Shown here: one piece after another, positions 9,310-18,008 of the stretch | Numbering within the stretch: position 1 is the stretch's first letter | Layout of the letters: each line of letters begins with the position of its first letter | Assembly (NCBI GenBank): GCA_041398825.1 | Contig: JAWKTX010000010.1 | Location: forward strand, 260,001-282,985 | Length of the DNA stretch: 22,985 nucleotides | Reading direction: 5' to 3' | Source: Planctomycetaceae bacterium | GTDB taxonomy: Bacteria; Planctomycetota; Planctomycetia; Planctomycetales; Planctomycetaceae | Program-made: the position numbers and the translations under genes | The notes under the pieces: generated by a model | What the model was told of the DNA's origin: nothing | What the model saw: only the letters and a program-made list of their open reading frames with translations | Database searches by the model: none

Positions 9310-10122
9310 ATGCGGGGGATAGCGGCAGTGACTGCATCGAAAAATGAACATGGAACGGTCAGCGAAACAAACGAACCTGGTTCCATCGCGCCGGATCCGG
9401 ACATCAATTTCAGGGAAGAGACATCCGAAGAATTACTCAAAGCTAACGAGCCAACTCATTCTGCTTCATGGCTGGTGTCGCTGATATTCTGGCTTTCGTT
9501 GCTCACCGCAGCATCGATGTATGCCGCTGTTGCTCTGTCGCCCAAACTTGCGGAATGGATCGCAGCGAGGGAGAGATACGCGACGAACGCTCACCGACTC
9601 GCCCACCTGGAAGATGAAGTTGAATACCTCGAGCGCGTTTCCGCAGCACTGAAAGATGATCCTGAATTCGCCCGCCGGTTAGCTCAGGCCTCGCTTCCTG
9701 CGAACTCAGGCGAAGACCAACACATCGTTCCGGTGACAGAAGAACTGCTGTTTGGTGGTCGCGACGACGCCGACGGTTCACAGCCCGCGATCTCAAAACC
9801 AGCCTGGCACAATATTGTTCGTATTCTCGCTTCGAACCAGCGTTACAGAAACTGGCTGCTGATTACGGCTGTCCTTCTGACGATCCTGGGCTTTACTTTT
9901 CTGAACGACTCCGAATCAGGATACCTGCGCGCCGCACTGAGTTCGTTGTACTGGCTGGCGGCCATTCCAATTCGACGTTATCGAAAGACAGACTCAGGGA
10001 CCGCAGACAGTATCGATATCGATCGTGGAACATCGGACGAAGTTTCAACCAATACTTCTCTTGAATCTCCGGAAGAGAAAGCTTCCCCGTCTCACTGGAA
10101 GATCAACGCGCCAAATTCCTGA
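9310..10122 (+). CDS. Membrane protein with DivIC/FtsB-like coiled coil (possible septum formation initiator family)
   Basis: 270 aa. Residues 1-50 are polar and acidic. A transmembrane segment spans about 52-76. It is followed by a heptad-like coiled coil (about 83-118: RERYATNAHRLAHLEDEVEYLERV) leading into ALKDDPEFARRLAQ and a GED element. Membrane anchor, leucine-rich coil, 'AL-x-x-DPE' and 'GE' in this order resemble the DivIC/FtsB family of divisome bridging proteins (PF04977). Unlike them (about 100 aa, one segment), it adds a second hydrophobic segment (about 182-198), a weaker one (about 205-220) and a polar tail rich in S, T, E and D. It starts 59 nt after moeA. GATACAAT at 9277-9284 is a possible -10 region. 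The start ATG is not certain. Identity is by pattern only. Confidence 0.6.
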   Translation: MRGIAAVTASKNEHGTVSETNEPGSIAPDPDINFREETSEELLKANEPTHSASWLVSLIFWLSLLTAASMYAAVALSPKLAEWIAARERYATNAHRLAHLEDEVEYLERVSAALKDDPEFARRLAQASLPANSGEDQHIVPVTEELLFGGRDDADGSQPAISKPAWHNIVRILASNQRYRNWLLITAVLLTILGFTFLNDSESGYLRAALSSLYWLAAIPIRRYRKTDSGTADSIDIDRGTSDEVSTNTSLESPEEKASPSHWKINAPNS

Positions 10123-10247
10123 ATCATTTCCGCGGGCCTTGCCAACCACTTTTCCAACTCAGGCTTCGCAGTTCCAGCCGACTCACAGATGAAAACCCAG
10201 TTCAGTACTGCAATTCGCAGTGGCGAACCAACGAATGCGCCAATTTC

Positions 10248-11480
10248 ATGTCGCGACTCTATTACCCAAATCTGATGTTCGAAGAACAACTGCAGGGAAA
10301 CTCGCGGATGAAAGCGTCTGCGCAAGCCCTGGTTGACGATCTGGCCCCCTGTTTTGGGCTGCTCTCCGGTGCCGAAAATGATTTCGTGCTTGTCCGGGAC
10401 GAGGCCATTCCAACCGGTATTCCCGACGTCATGCAGTCCCTTCAGTTCCTGACCATTGCGGAAGCGCAAGCGGCGGGCGCGGGATTCTGTGAGTTCATTC
10501 CGTGGGGATGGAGCGAGCCTGCCGGACAACTCGCCTCCAAACTTGTCCCAACGACGGCAGTCCCCCCTCTGGATGCCATCCGAACGGTCAATAGTCGCCG
10601 CTTCCAGAACACCTTTGATGAATGGTGCCGGCTGGATGATGAATCGTTCAAAACAGCTCATGATGAACCGTTTTCTCGCGTCTGCACCTGTTTGAGTGAT
10701 GTCAACGATTGGCTGAAATCCCTCCACAAAGCGCATTCCATCCCTGCTGTTCCCTGGGTCATCAAGGCAGAGTTTAGTCAGGCAGCAAGAAACCGGATCC
10801 TTGGCGAAGGTCTCGAACTGGATCCACGAACCACTGGATGGCTGAGAAATCAGTTTACTCAAAAGACCATTGTTTCGGCCGAACCCTGGAGAAACCGTGT
10901 CGCCGAAGCAGGACTTCAATTCACGGTCACGCCCGATCCATTTGGCACGCAGAAACCGACGATTCAATTTGACGGCCTCACGGAAATGGTGACGGCAGCC
11001 GATGGAAGATACATCGGCAGCCTGATTCACTGCTCCACGCAGTGCCAATCAATCTGGGATAAAGCGATCCGTCACGGATACCACATTGCATGCGCCGCTG
11101 GTGGTCTCTCGTATACAGGCTGGCTTGGCATCGACTGCATGATTCTCGAAGACGCCACCGGTTCCCCCGGGTCCAACAGGTTGCTGAGGATGGCCCACGA
11201 CCTGAACGGTCGGTGCACGATGGGCCGAATTGCGTTACATTTGGGAAAACTGTTAGGTCCAGAGGAATCGGGATTCTGGTTCCAGCTGCGCCAGACCAAA
11301 CCGGCCAATACCGATTTTCCGTTGGCTCCCAAGCTCCCCTCCGGCGTAAGCATACAAAGAACCAGCCCTTGCCGAATTGGTCAACGCGACCCGCAGATTA
11401 CGACCTGGCTTTTGACAGGTTCTGATTCAGAAGCCATTCTTCACGTTTCGGACCTCTGCAGACAATTTTCCGGGGGTTAA
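10248..11480 (+). CDS. Probable ATP-grasp domain protein, substrate unknown
   Basis: 410 aa, starting at the first ATG after the previous gene (125-nt gap). No signal peptide. The order of elements fits an ATP-grasp ligase. An N-terminal region (about 1-130) may be Rossmann-like. WVIKAEFS at 170-177 resembles the ATP-binding lysine strand, though what follows (QAARNRILG) is not a standard glycine loop. SAEPWRNRVAEAGLQF resembles the 'vE.w....G.q' strand. GGLSYTGWLGID (285-296) and NGRCTMGRIALHL (from N320) resemble the metal-binding core of CarB/PylC-type enzymes, where Asp, Glu and Asn-x-Arg bind Mg-ATP. Such enzymes join a carboxylate to an amine, thiol or other nucleophile. The antisense strand also has a long ORF (10092-11048), but this frame carries the domain pattern. 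The family is distant, so the call is tentative. Confidence 0.6.
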   Translation: MSRLYYPNLMFEEQLQGNSRMKASAQALVDDLAPCFGLLSGAENDFVLVRDEAIPTGIPDVMQSLQFLTIAEAQAAGAGFCEFIPWGWSEPAGQLASKLVPTTAVPPLDAIRTVNSRRFQNTFDEWCRLDDESFKTAHDEPFSRVCTCLSDVNDWLKSLHKAHSIPAVPWVIKAEFSQAARNRILGEGLELDPRTTGWLRNQFTQKTIVSAEPWRNRVAEAGLQFTVTPDPFGTQKPTIQFDGLTEMVTAADGRYIGSLIHCSTQCQSIWDKAIRHGYHIACAAGGLSYTGWLGIDCMILEDATGSPGSNRLLRMAHDLNGRCTMGRIALHLGKLLGPEESGFWFQLRQTKPANTDFPLAPKLPSGVSIQRTSPCRIGQRDPQITTWLLTGSDSEAILHVSDLCRQFSGG

Positions 11481-11659
11481 ACTACTGTTTTGGCGGCCGG
11501 AAACAAAGGTTTCTGACGTCAATCAAAAGTCGCTCTGTCACCCAGTCCTCTGCAATCCAGTCCTCTGCCTGCCCGACTGAAAGCTTCCCCATCAGGAAGG
11601 CTTCTTCGGCTGACGAGCATGTTCTGTACCCAGTTCTAACATGGAAATCTTCTCCCGCA

Positions 11660-12481
11660 ATGTCCGACGAACAGCTACGCCCTTTTTCACCTGTCTGGTG
11701 TGACGAGCAGCGCAAGACGCTGGGAGAATTCGCGTGCAGACAACTGGGCTTTTACGCCATCCCGGATGATTTTACTCTGTCGGTGGTGATCCCGGTCTAT
11801 AACGAAGAAAAAACTCTGCGCAATCTGGTGGATCGCGTCCGATCCGTTCCTATTCGCAAAGAACTCATCCTTGTCGACGACTGCAGCCGCGATCGTTCGC
11901 GCGATGTCATGAAGGCGCTGGAGGCGGAAAGCACAGGCGACGATCTCAATCGAATCCGGGTCTTCTTTCACGAAGTCAACATGGGCAAAGGCGGAGCACT
12001 CCGTACAGGATTCAGCAAGGTCGAAGGAGACGTAGTCATCATTCAGGATGCCGATCTCGAATATGATCCCGACGAATACCCGCGGCTGCTTCAGCCCATC
12101 ATTGAAGACCGTGCCGATGTCGTCTTTGGCAGCCGGTTCCTGGGCGACCAGGCGCATCGAGTCCTCTATTACTGGCACTACCTGGGTAACAAGTTTCTCA
12201 CCACAGTTTCCAACTGCTTCACGAATCTGAATCTGACTGATATGGAAACCTGCTACAAGGTTTTCCGCCGCGAAGTCATTGACGAAATCACACCACGACT
12301 CCAGCAGAACCGTTTTGGATTCGAGCCAGAGATTACCGCTCGCGTCGCCCGCAGGCGTTACCGAATCTACGAAATCTCAGTCAGCTACTCCGGCCGCACC
12401 TACGCAGAAGGGAAAAAGATTGGCTGGAAGGACGGATTCTCTGCGCTCTGGTGCATCTTCCGGTATGGAATCGCGGATTAG
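11660..12481 (+). CDS. Glycosyltransferase family 2 (Dpm1/polyprenyl-phosphate sugar transferase type)
   Basis: 273 aa with a GT-A fold. The N-terminal extension (1-39) precedes SVVIPVYNEE (41-50). LVDDCSRDRS is at 71-80, the NMGKGGALRTGF loop at 107-118, and the metal-binding DxD is QDADLEYD (D130, D132). FGSRF, FGFEPEITARV and YSGRTYAEGKKIGWKDG are typical of the dolichyl/undecaprenyl-phosphate mannosyl- or glucosyltransferase group, which charges a polyprenyl phosphate with a sugar from a nucleotide sugar at the inner membrane face. No C-terminal membrane helices are present, so it is the soluble, Dpm1-like form. The acceptor and sugar cannot be read from sequence. It follows the ATP-grasp gene by 179 nt and may be transcribed on its own. 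Confidence 0.92.
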   Translation: MSDEQLRPFSPVWCDEQRKTLGEFACRQLGFYAIPDDFTLSVVIPVYNEEKTLRNLVDRVRSVPIRKELILVDDCSRDRSRDVMKALEAESTGDDLNRIRVFFHEVNMGKGGALRTGFSKVEGDVVIIQDADLEYDPDEYPRLLQPIIEDRADVVFGSRFLGDQAHRVLYYWHYLGNKFLTTVSNCFTNLNLTDMETCYKVFRREVIDEITPRLQQNRFGFEPEITARVARRRYRIYEISVSYSGRTYAEGKKIGWKDGFSALWCIFRYGIAD

Positions 12482-12843
12482 CCGGCCTCTTCATTTCTTG
12501 GGTCAACAACTTTTCACCGACATCTCCGGTCCTCAATCCTCGACACGAAGCTTGTTTCACAAGCGAAATGACTCGAGGTTCGGCCATGAAATCCATGACG
12601 ACGAACCCAACGGAAGAAATAGCGGGGATGATGGGATGCGTTATTCGAATCTGCTCGGTTGATTCGCTTCCAATTTAATCACAGCCCCGAATCCCGGTAG
12701 TGTCAGTGTGCCCCCGATTCTCCAATCGCGTGGCCCCCGAGATTTCCATACTGTGTTCCTTCCGGGATGCTTGTTAGACTGAAATGCCCACCCGGACACT
12801 CGGTCCGAACCAACCATCAATCCGCCACCAACAGGCGTCCGAG
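12482..12843. other. Intergenic region upstream of the first cytochrome gene
   Basis: 362 nt, counting to the preferred start at 12844. A small hairpin with GCTTGT/ACAAGC arms and a TTC loop lies at 12550-12564, about 70 nt past the glycosyltransferase stop. It lacks a T-run. TAGACT at 12775-12780 is a possible -10 element with no good -35. Short ORFs here look non-coding. Confidence 0.4.
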
Positions 12844-15800
12844 ATGAATATGAGTTGTTTACTACAGAAACACCTGGTGTCCGCTGTCCTGTGTTGTTTG
12901 TGCATTCCGGTCCTCATTCATCGAAGCCACGCGTCAGACGATCTGGACTTTAATACGCACATTCGACCGATCCTCTCAAATAAGTGCTTCGCATGTCACG
13001 GGCCCGATGAGAATCACCTTGAAGCTGGTCTGAGGCTCGATGACAACAAATCGGCGTTGCGTCCACTGGAATCTGGTGAGACGGCGATCGTCCCGGAAGA
13101 TCCCGGTCGCAGTGAACTGATCAGACGTGTGACACATTCAGATGACGATTTAAGAATGCCGCCAGCGTCATTTGGAAAGCGATTGACAGAAACAGAAATT
13201 CAGACACTGTCGAAGTGGATTCAGCAGGGTGCTCCATACGCAAAGCACTGGGCGTATGTAAAACCGGAGCGGCCCGTTGTTCCTGAGATCGTCGGTCAGC
13301 ACAGGGAATGGGCAAGAAATCCGATCGACGCTTTCACGCTGAATCGTATGTTGCTGCACGGGCTGGAGCCCTCCGCTGAAGCAGACCGTGAGGCACTTGC
13401 CCGCCGGGTTTTTCTGGACCTGATCGGGCTGCCTCCGGACATTGACGAGGTACAGCGTTTTGTAAGTGATGACGCGCCGAATGCTTATGAAAGGATGGTC
13501 GACAACCTCCTGAACCGGCCGGAATTCGGTGAACACTGGGCTCGGAAATGGCTGGACCTGGCTCGGTATGCCGATTCTGCCGGCTACGCAGACGACCCTG
13601 CGCGAACGATATGGGCGTATCGCGACTGGGTCATCAGGGCGATTAACGACAACATGCCTTTTGATCAGTTTACCGTAGAACAACTTGCCGGCGACCTTCT
13701 CCCGAATCCATCGGATTCGCAACTCGTTGCCACGGCATTTCATCGCAATACACTGACAAATAATGAGGGCGGTACCAACGACGAAGAATTTCGAAATGTT
13801 GCTGTTGTCGACCGCGTCAACACGACGCTTGCAGTGTGGATGGGAACAACGATGGCATGTGCGCAATGCCACAGCCATAAGTATGATCCCATTTCGCAGG
13901 AGGAGTATTTTCGGGTTTTTGCAATCTTCAACAACACCGAGGATGCAGATCGACGCAACGAATCACCACTGATCGAACTGTTCACAGATGAGCAAAAACA
14001 GCTGCAGACACAACTGCAAAATCAGATTGCCGATCTGAATCAGATCCTGGATACGCCGACCAGTGAACTGGCGAAAGCGCAGAGCACGTGGGAGAAGAGA
14101 ATTCTCGCGCCGGAAGCATGGCAGGCACTTTCAAATATCCATGTGGTCAGAAGCAGCGCAAAGTCTGCCAGCGTCGATCCGGACGGGCGCGTTTTCGTCA
14201 ATGAAGTGGCTGAAAACGATGTCTACACGATTGATGTTTCATCAGCAGCCGGACCTGCGCAGAATTCCGTCATTGCGGGATTAAAGCTGGATGTTGTGCC
14301 GGACGACCGTCTGCCGGGGGCCGGAGTCGGTCTCGGCGGAGGCAACTTTGTGATCACGCAGGTACGTGCCCAAATTGTGCCTGACGGCGATCGTGCACCG
14401 GTTGCCCGGTTCATACGAATTGAAATCCCGGGAAAACAACAGATCCTTTCCCTGGCAGAGGTTCAGGTCTTCAGCGCGGGAACCAATGTTGCGATTGAGG
14501 GAAAGGCCACGCAGAGCACCACCGCTTTCGCAGGTCCTCCGGAATACGCGATCGACGGAAATACGGATGGACAGTACGAAAACAAATCGGTTACCCATAC
14601 TGAAATTTCAGACGATCCCTGGTGGGAACTGGATCTGCGAGGTGCAAGAGCTGTCGAGCGTCTTGTCATCTGGAATCGCGCAGGGGATGCGCTTTATCAG
14701 CGCCTGAAGAACTTTGAAATTTCATTGCTGGATTCGGAGCGAAATATCGTCTGGAAGCAATCGGTTGCCGAGCCACCAAAGCTGTCCGCAGAATTTCAAC
14801 CCAGTGGGATTCGGGATATTGCCTTCAGTTCGGCAATCGCCGATTACAGCCAGGACGGTTTTCCAGCAGAAAGTATCGTGAATGGCCAGCCAAACGAATC
14901 TACTGGCTGGGCTGTTGGCGGAGCTGTCAGCGAACAGCATTCGCTGGTGCTGGTTCCGAAGTCACCGATTCCTCTCGGGGAGGGCGAGTCCCTGCGTCTG
15001 ACAATCGACCAGCGGTCAAAGCACAAGAATCATCTGCTCGGCAGCTTCCGACTAAGTCAAACGGCTGACACATCTTCGATTGAGCGATCTCGCGTTCCAT
15101 CCATGTTGCTGGATATCGTTGAGACGAAAGTCAGTGATCGAAGCGCTGGGCAGGCAGCTGACCTGGCAGCCTACTTTCGTCGCACAATTGCCCCATCACT
15201 TGATGCAACACGAAAGTTGCTTGCAAAAGCAGAAAAGCAACTCAGCGAGATGAAGCCGGCGACTTCAGTGCCGATCTTTCGCGAACTGGCAAACAACCGA
15301 CGAGTCACACACCTTCAGTATCGCGGAAGTTACCTGGATAAAGGCCCTGAGGTCACGGAAGGTGTTCCTGCCGCACTTTATCCCATGAAAGATTCACTGC
15401 TGACAGTGGATTCCGGTGGTCGGCCAAACCGACTGGCACTTGCGAGATGGCTGGTTGACAGCGACAACCCACTTACGGCACGCGTGCTCATGAATCGTTA
15501 CTGGGAATCATTGTTCGGTCGCGGAATCGTCGTCACCAGCGAAGAGTTCGGATCACAGGGCGAACTGCCAACACATCCTGACTTGCTGGACTGGCTGGCC
15601 GTTGAAGCCATTGAGAACCACTGGGACAGAAAGGCCCTGATCAAGCTGATCGTGACTTCTGCGACATATCGGCAGAGCTCAAAAGTAACGGCCGAGAGCT
15701 TCGCCCTCGATTCGGATAATCGATGGCTGGCCCGCGGACCACGGGTTCGTCTGTCGGCAGAAGCAGTTCGTGACCAGGCGCTGGCCGTTTCAGGGCTGCT

Positions 15801-16365
15801 GAGCCGCAGGATGTATGGTCCACCTGTGAAGCCTCCGCAGCCTAACTCCGGATTGAATGCTGCATTTGGAAGTTCCACTGACTGGCAGACCAGCACAGGA
15901 GAAGATCGCTATCGGCGAGCGATCTACACAACATGGCGTCGCAGCAATCCTTATCCGTCGATGGCCACTTTTGATGCACCCAATCGCGAAGTGTGCACCA
16001 TTCGACGTAACAGAACCAACACTCCGCTGCAGTCACTTGTTACGCTCAACGATCCTGTCTTCGTCGAAGCGGCTCAGGCACTGGCTCGCCTCGCACTAAG
16101 TCATGCGGATGCGACCGACGATCAGCTTGCGTATGCCTTCCAGAAATGTCTGCTGCGACTTCCCGCAGATCATGAACGACAGGCTCTGAGGGACTTGTAT
16201 GAAGACGTGGTGAATCAACTCAAAGATCAACCTGAAGAAGCAAAACGGCTGGCATCTGACCCTTTGGGAGAACTACCCGCAGGTCTGGACCCAATCGATG
16301 CCGGAGCAATGACTGTGGTTGGAAATGTCATCCTGAATCTGGATGAGATGTTTCTGAAACGATAA
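12844..16365 (+). CDS. Planctomycete cytochrome protein: PSCyt1 - DUF1549 - discoidin-like - DUF1553
   Basis: 1,173 aa from the ATG at 12844, which puts the signal peptide (cysteine-rich core, to about residue 30) at the N-terminus. ATGs at 12784 and 12850 are alternatives. PSCyt1 (about 35-125) has haem-c site CFACH at 48-52 and a downstream MPP as possible Met ligand. DUF1549 (about 159-367) has a second CXXCH, CAQCH at 339-343, followed by HKYDPIS. The middle is beta-rich and contains a discoidin (F5/8 type C)-like segment (about 535-630: AIDGNTDGQY, WWELDLRG, VERLVIWNR). DUF1553 (about 860-1120) has ALARWLVD, NRYWESLFGRG and NTPLQSLVTLNDP. The architecture is characteristic of planctomycetes. 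The protein is presumably exported by Sec and binds two haems. The reaction is unknown. A DUF1501 gene follows after 60 nt, the usual partner. Confidence 0.93.
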   Translation: MNMSCLLQKHLVSAVLCCLCIPVLIHRSHASDDLDFNTHIRPILSNKCFACHGPDENHLEAGLRLDDNKSALRPLESGETAIVPEDPGRSELIRRVTHSDDDLRMPPASFGKRLTETEIQTLSKWIQQGAPYAKHWAYVKPERPVVPEIVGQHREWARNPIDAFTLNRMLLHGLEPSAEADREALARRVFLDLIGLPPDIDEVQRFVSDDAPNAYERMVDNLLNRPEFGEHWARKWLDLARYADSAGYADDPARTIWAYRDWVIRAINDNMPFDQFTVEQLAGDLLPNPSDSQLVATAFHRNTLTNNEGGTNDEEFRNVAVVDRVNTTLAVWMGTTMACAQCHSHKYDPISQEEYFRVFAIFNNTEDADRRNESPLIELFTDEQKQLQTQLQNQIADLNQILDTPTSELAKAQSTWEKRILAPEAWQALSNIHVVRSSAKSASVDPDGRVFVNEVAENDVYTIDVSSAAGPAQNSVIAGLKLDVVPDDRLPGAGVGLGGGNFVITQVRAQIVPDGDRAPVARFIRIEIPGKQQILSLAEVQVFSAGTNVAIEGKATQSTTAFAGPPEYAIDGNTDGQYENKSVTHTEISDDPWWELDLRGARAVERLVIWNRAGDALYQRLKNFEISLLDSERNIVWKQSVAEPPKLSAEFQPSGIRDIAFSSAIADYSQDGFPAESIVNGQPNESTGWAVGGAVSEQHSLVLVPKSPIPLGEGESLRLTIDQRSKHKNHLLGSFRLSQTADTSSIERSRVPSMLLDIVETKVSDRSAGQAADLAAYFRRTIAPSLDATRKLLAKAEKQLSEMKPATSVPIFRELANNRRVTHLQYRGSYLDKGPEVTEGVPAALYPMKDSLLTVDSGGRPNRLALARWLVDSDNPLTARVLMNRYWESLFGRGIVVTSEEFGSQGELPTHPDLLDWLAVEAIENHWDRKALIKLIVTSATYRQSSKVTAESFALDSDNRWLARGPRVRLSAEAVRDQALAVSGLLSRRMYGPPVKPPQPNSGLNAAFGSSTDWQTSTGEDRYRRAIYTTWRRSNPYPSMATFDAPNREVCTIRRNRTNTPLQSLVTLNDPVFVEAAQALARLALSHADATDDQLAYAFQKCLLRLPADHERQALRDLYEDVVNQLKDQPEEAKRLASDPLGELPAGLDPIDAGAMTVVGNVILNLDEMFLKR

Positions 16366-16393
16366 GCACCGGAATCCGTCCCGCCGAACATCC

Positions 16394-16401
16394 GATACAA
16401 T
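16394..16401 (+). promoter_or_regulatory. GATACAAT element upstream of the first DUF1501 gene (possible -10 region)
   Basis: GATACAAT ends 24 nt before the ATG at 16426. The same octamer ends 25 nt before the ATG at 9310. TACAAT matches a -10 hexamer in 5 of 6 positions. Neither copy has a recognisable -35 hexamer at 17 nt. Confidence 0.2.
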
Positions 16402-16425
16402 TCTGTTTAAGACGAAACAACCAAA

Positions 16426-17922
16426 ATGAATGCAACTGACTGGCTCAGGGCTCAGCAGTCACAACTGGCTGAGCAGACGAGACGACATTTCATGGGAACA
16501 AGCGGCCTCGGTCTTGGTGCGATGGCACTCTCGTCAATGACGGGCCTGTCCACTGCCACATCTGCCAGCCGCGTGGCGGCAGACGATGTTCCAATCAGCT
16601 CCATGTCGCCGCTGGAAGAGCGTCGACCCCATTTTGATGCCAGAGCCAAACGAGTCATTTACCTGCACCTGACCGGTTCGCCGCCAAATCTTGATCTCTA
16701 CGACTACAAACCCGAGTTGGTCAGGCGTTCGGGAGAAGACTGTCCCGCAGAATTCCTCAAGGGACGAACCTTCGCCTTCACTTCCGGTGTACCCAAATTG
16801 CTGGGCACGCCGCGGAAGTTCGCCCAGTATGGTGAATCCGGTACCTGGCTCTCTGATGCGGTGCCGAACTTTCATGGCATCGCAGATGACATGTGTTTCA
16901 TCCATTCCATGTACACGGAACAGTTCAATCATGCGCCTGCGGAACTGTTGATTTACACGGGTTCACCGCGTTCCGGTCGTCCATCAATGGGCGCCTGGGC
17001 AACTTACGGGCTTGGCACCGAGAACCAGGATCTGCCGGGATTCGTCGTTCTGATCAGCAGTGGCGTGCAGCCAAACGGGGGAGCGAATTCCTACGGCAGT
17101 GGATTTCTCCCGTCCGTGTTTCAGGGTGTCCAGTGTCGATCAAAGGGTGATCCGGTTCTATACGCATCCGATCCGGCAGGGATGGATCGAGCCCTGCGCC
17201 GGCGATCGCTGGACGCACTGAAACAACTGAATGAATTTCAGATGCAGCAACTGGGGCACCCTGAAACCCTGACCCGCATCGCCCAGTATGAACTGGCCTA
17301 CCGTATGCAGGCTTCCGTACCTGAAGTAATGGACATCACCAGGGAAACCAAAGAAACGCAGGACGCCTACGGAGCAACGCCGGGGCAAGCAAGCTTCGCA
17401 AATAATTGCCTGCTGGCGCGACGTCTGGTTGAACAGGGCGTGCGCTTCGTTCAATTGTTCGACTGGGGTTGGGATTTCCACGGTACCGGGCCGGGCGAAG
17501 GACTGACCGATGGACTGACTAACAAATGGGCGAAGACAGATCGGCCTATTGCCGCGCTGATCAGAGATTTGAAGCAACGGGGCATGTTGCAGGATACTCT
17601 GATCATCTGCGGTGGAGAATTTGGTCGAACGCCGTTCCGCGAAGGCCGGACAGCCGCCAGCAAAGTACTGGGCCGCGATCACTATCCTGATTGTTTTACG
17701 ATGTGGATGGCGGGTGGCGGTGTAAAGGGTGGATTCAACTACGGGCAGACAGATGAGCTTGGGTTTGGCGTTGTCGAAAACAAGGTACATGTCCACGATC
17801 TGCAGGCCACCATCATGCACTTGCTGGGATTCGATCATGAACGCCTCACTTATCGATTTCAGGGGCGGGACTACCGCCTAACAGATGTTCACGGCCACGT
17901 GTTACAGGATGTCCTTGCGTAA
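16426..17922 (+). CDS. DUF1501 protein, Tat-exported, SPPN subtype
   Basis: 498 aa. The N-terminus has a twin-arginine signal, TRRHFMG at 18-24, followed by a Gly/Ala/Leu hydrophobic stretch, so it should be exported folded. The DUF1501 core belongs to the alkaline-phosphatase/sulfatase-like superfamily. It shows YLHLTGSPPNLDLYDYKPEL-like sequence near residues 80-98, MYTEQFNHAPAE, GFLPSVFQGVQCRSKGDPVLY, ANNCLLARRLVEQGVRFVQ, WDFHGTGPG, GGEFGRTPF and GRDHYPDCF. The His, Asp and Asn residues in these blocks are candidate metal ligands. It lies 60 nt after the PSCyt1 gene and 86 nt before the second one, so an operon of three is possible. No enzyme activity is established for DUF1501; hydrolysis of a sulfate or phosphate ester is inference from the fold. 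Confidence 0.93.
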   Translation: MNATDWLRAQQSQLAEQTRRHFMGTSGLGLGAMALSSMTGLSTATSASRVAADDVPISSMSPLEERRPHFDARAKRVIYLHLTGSPPNLDLYDYKPELVRRSGEDCPAEFLKGRTFAFTSGVPKLLGTPRKFAQYGESGTWLSDAVPNFHGIADDMCFIHSMYTEQFNHAPAELLIYTGSPRSGRPSMGAWATYGLGTENQDLPGFVVLISSGVQPNGGANSYGSGFLPSVFQGVQCRSKGDPVLYASDPAGMDRALRRRSLDALKQLNEFQMQQLGHPETLTRIAQYELAYRMQASVPEVMDITRETKETQDAYGATPGQASFANNCLLARRLVEQGVRFVQLFDWGWDFHGTGPGEGLTDGLTNKWAKTDRPIAALIRDLKQRGMLQDTLIICGGEFGRTPFREGRTAASKVLGRDHYPDCFTMWMAGGGVKGGFNYGQTDELGFGVVENKVHVHDLQATIMHLLGFDHERLTYRFQGRDYRLTDVHGHVLQDVLA

Positions 17923-18008
17923 ACTGATGGGGCGAAAGGCGGAAGCCCCGCAAGGACACGTTTGCGAGGCGTTTCAGACTCCGGGGCCCACCGCGGGAAT
18001 TCAATCCA

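Noticed and set aside
10092..11048. 318-codon minus-strand ORF
   Set aside because: It is opposite the ATP-grasp frame. It overlaps the end of the previous gene and has no recognisable domain, signal or start context.
11482..11715. 77-codon minus-strand ORF between the ATP-grasp and glycosyltransferase genes
   Set aside because: The C-terminal half looks slightly protein-like, but it overlaps the glycosyltransferase start, contains a short tandem repeat and has no motif. Not enough to call a gene.
12550..12564. Hairpin GCTTGT-TTC-ACAAGC as terminator of the glycosyltransferase
   Set aside because: A six-base-pair stem with no T-run is too weak for an intrinsic terminator.
13168..13878. 236-codon minus-strand ORF inside the first cytochrome gene
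   Set aside because: It is antisense to the DUF1549 region including the second CXXCH, with no independent support.
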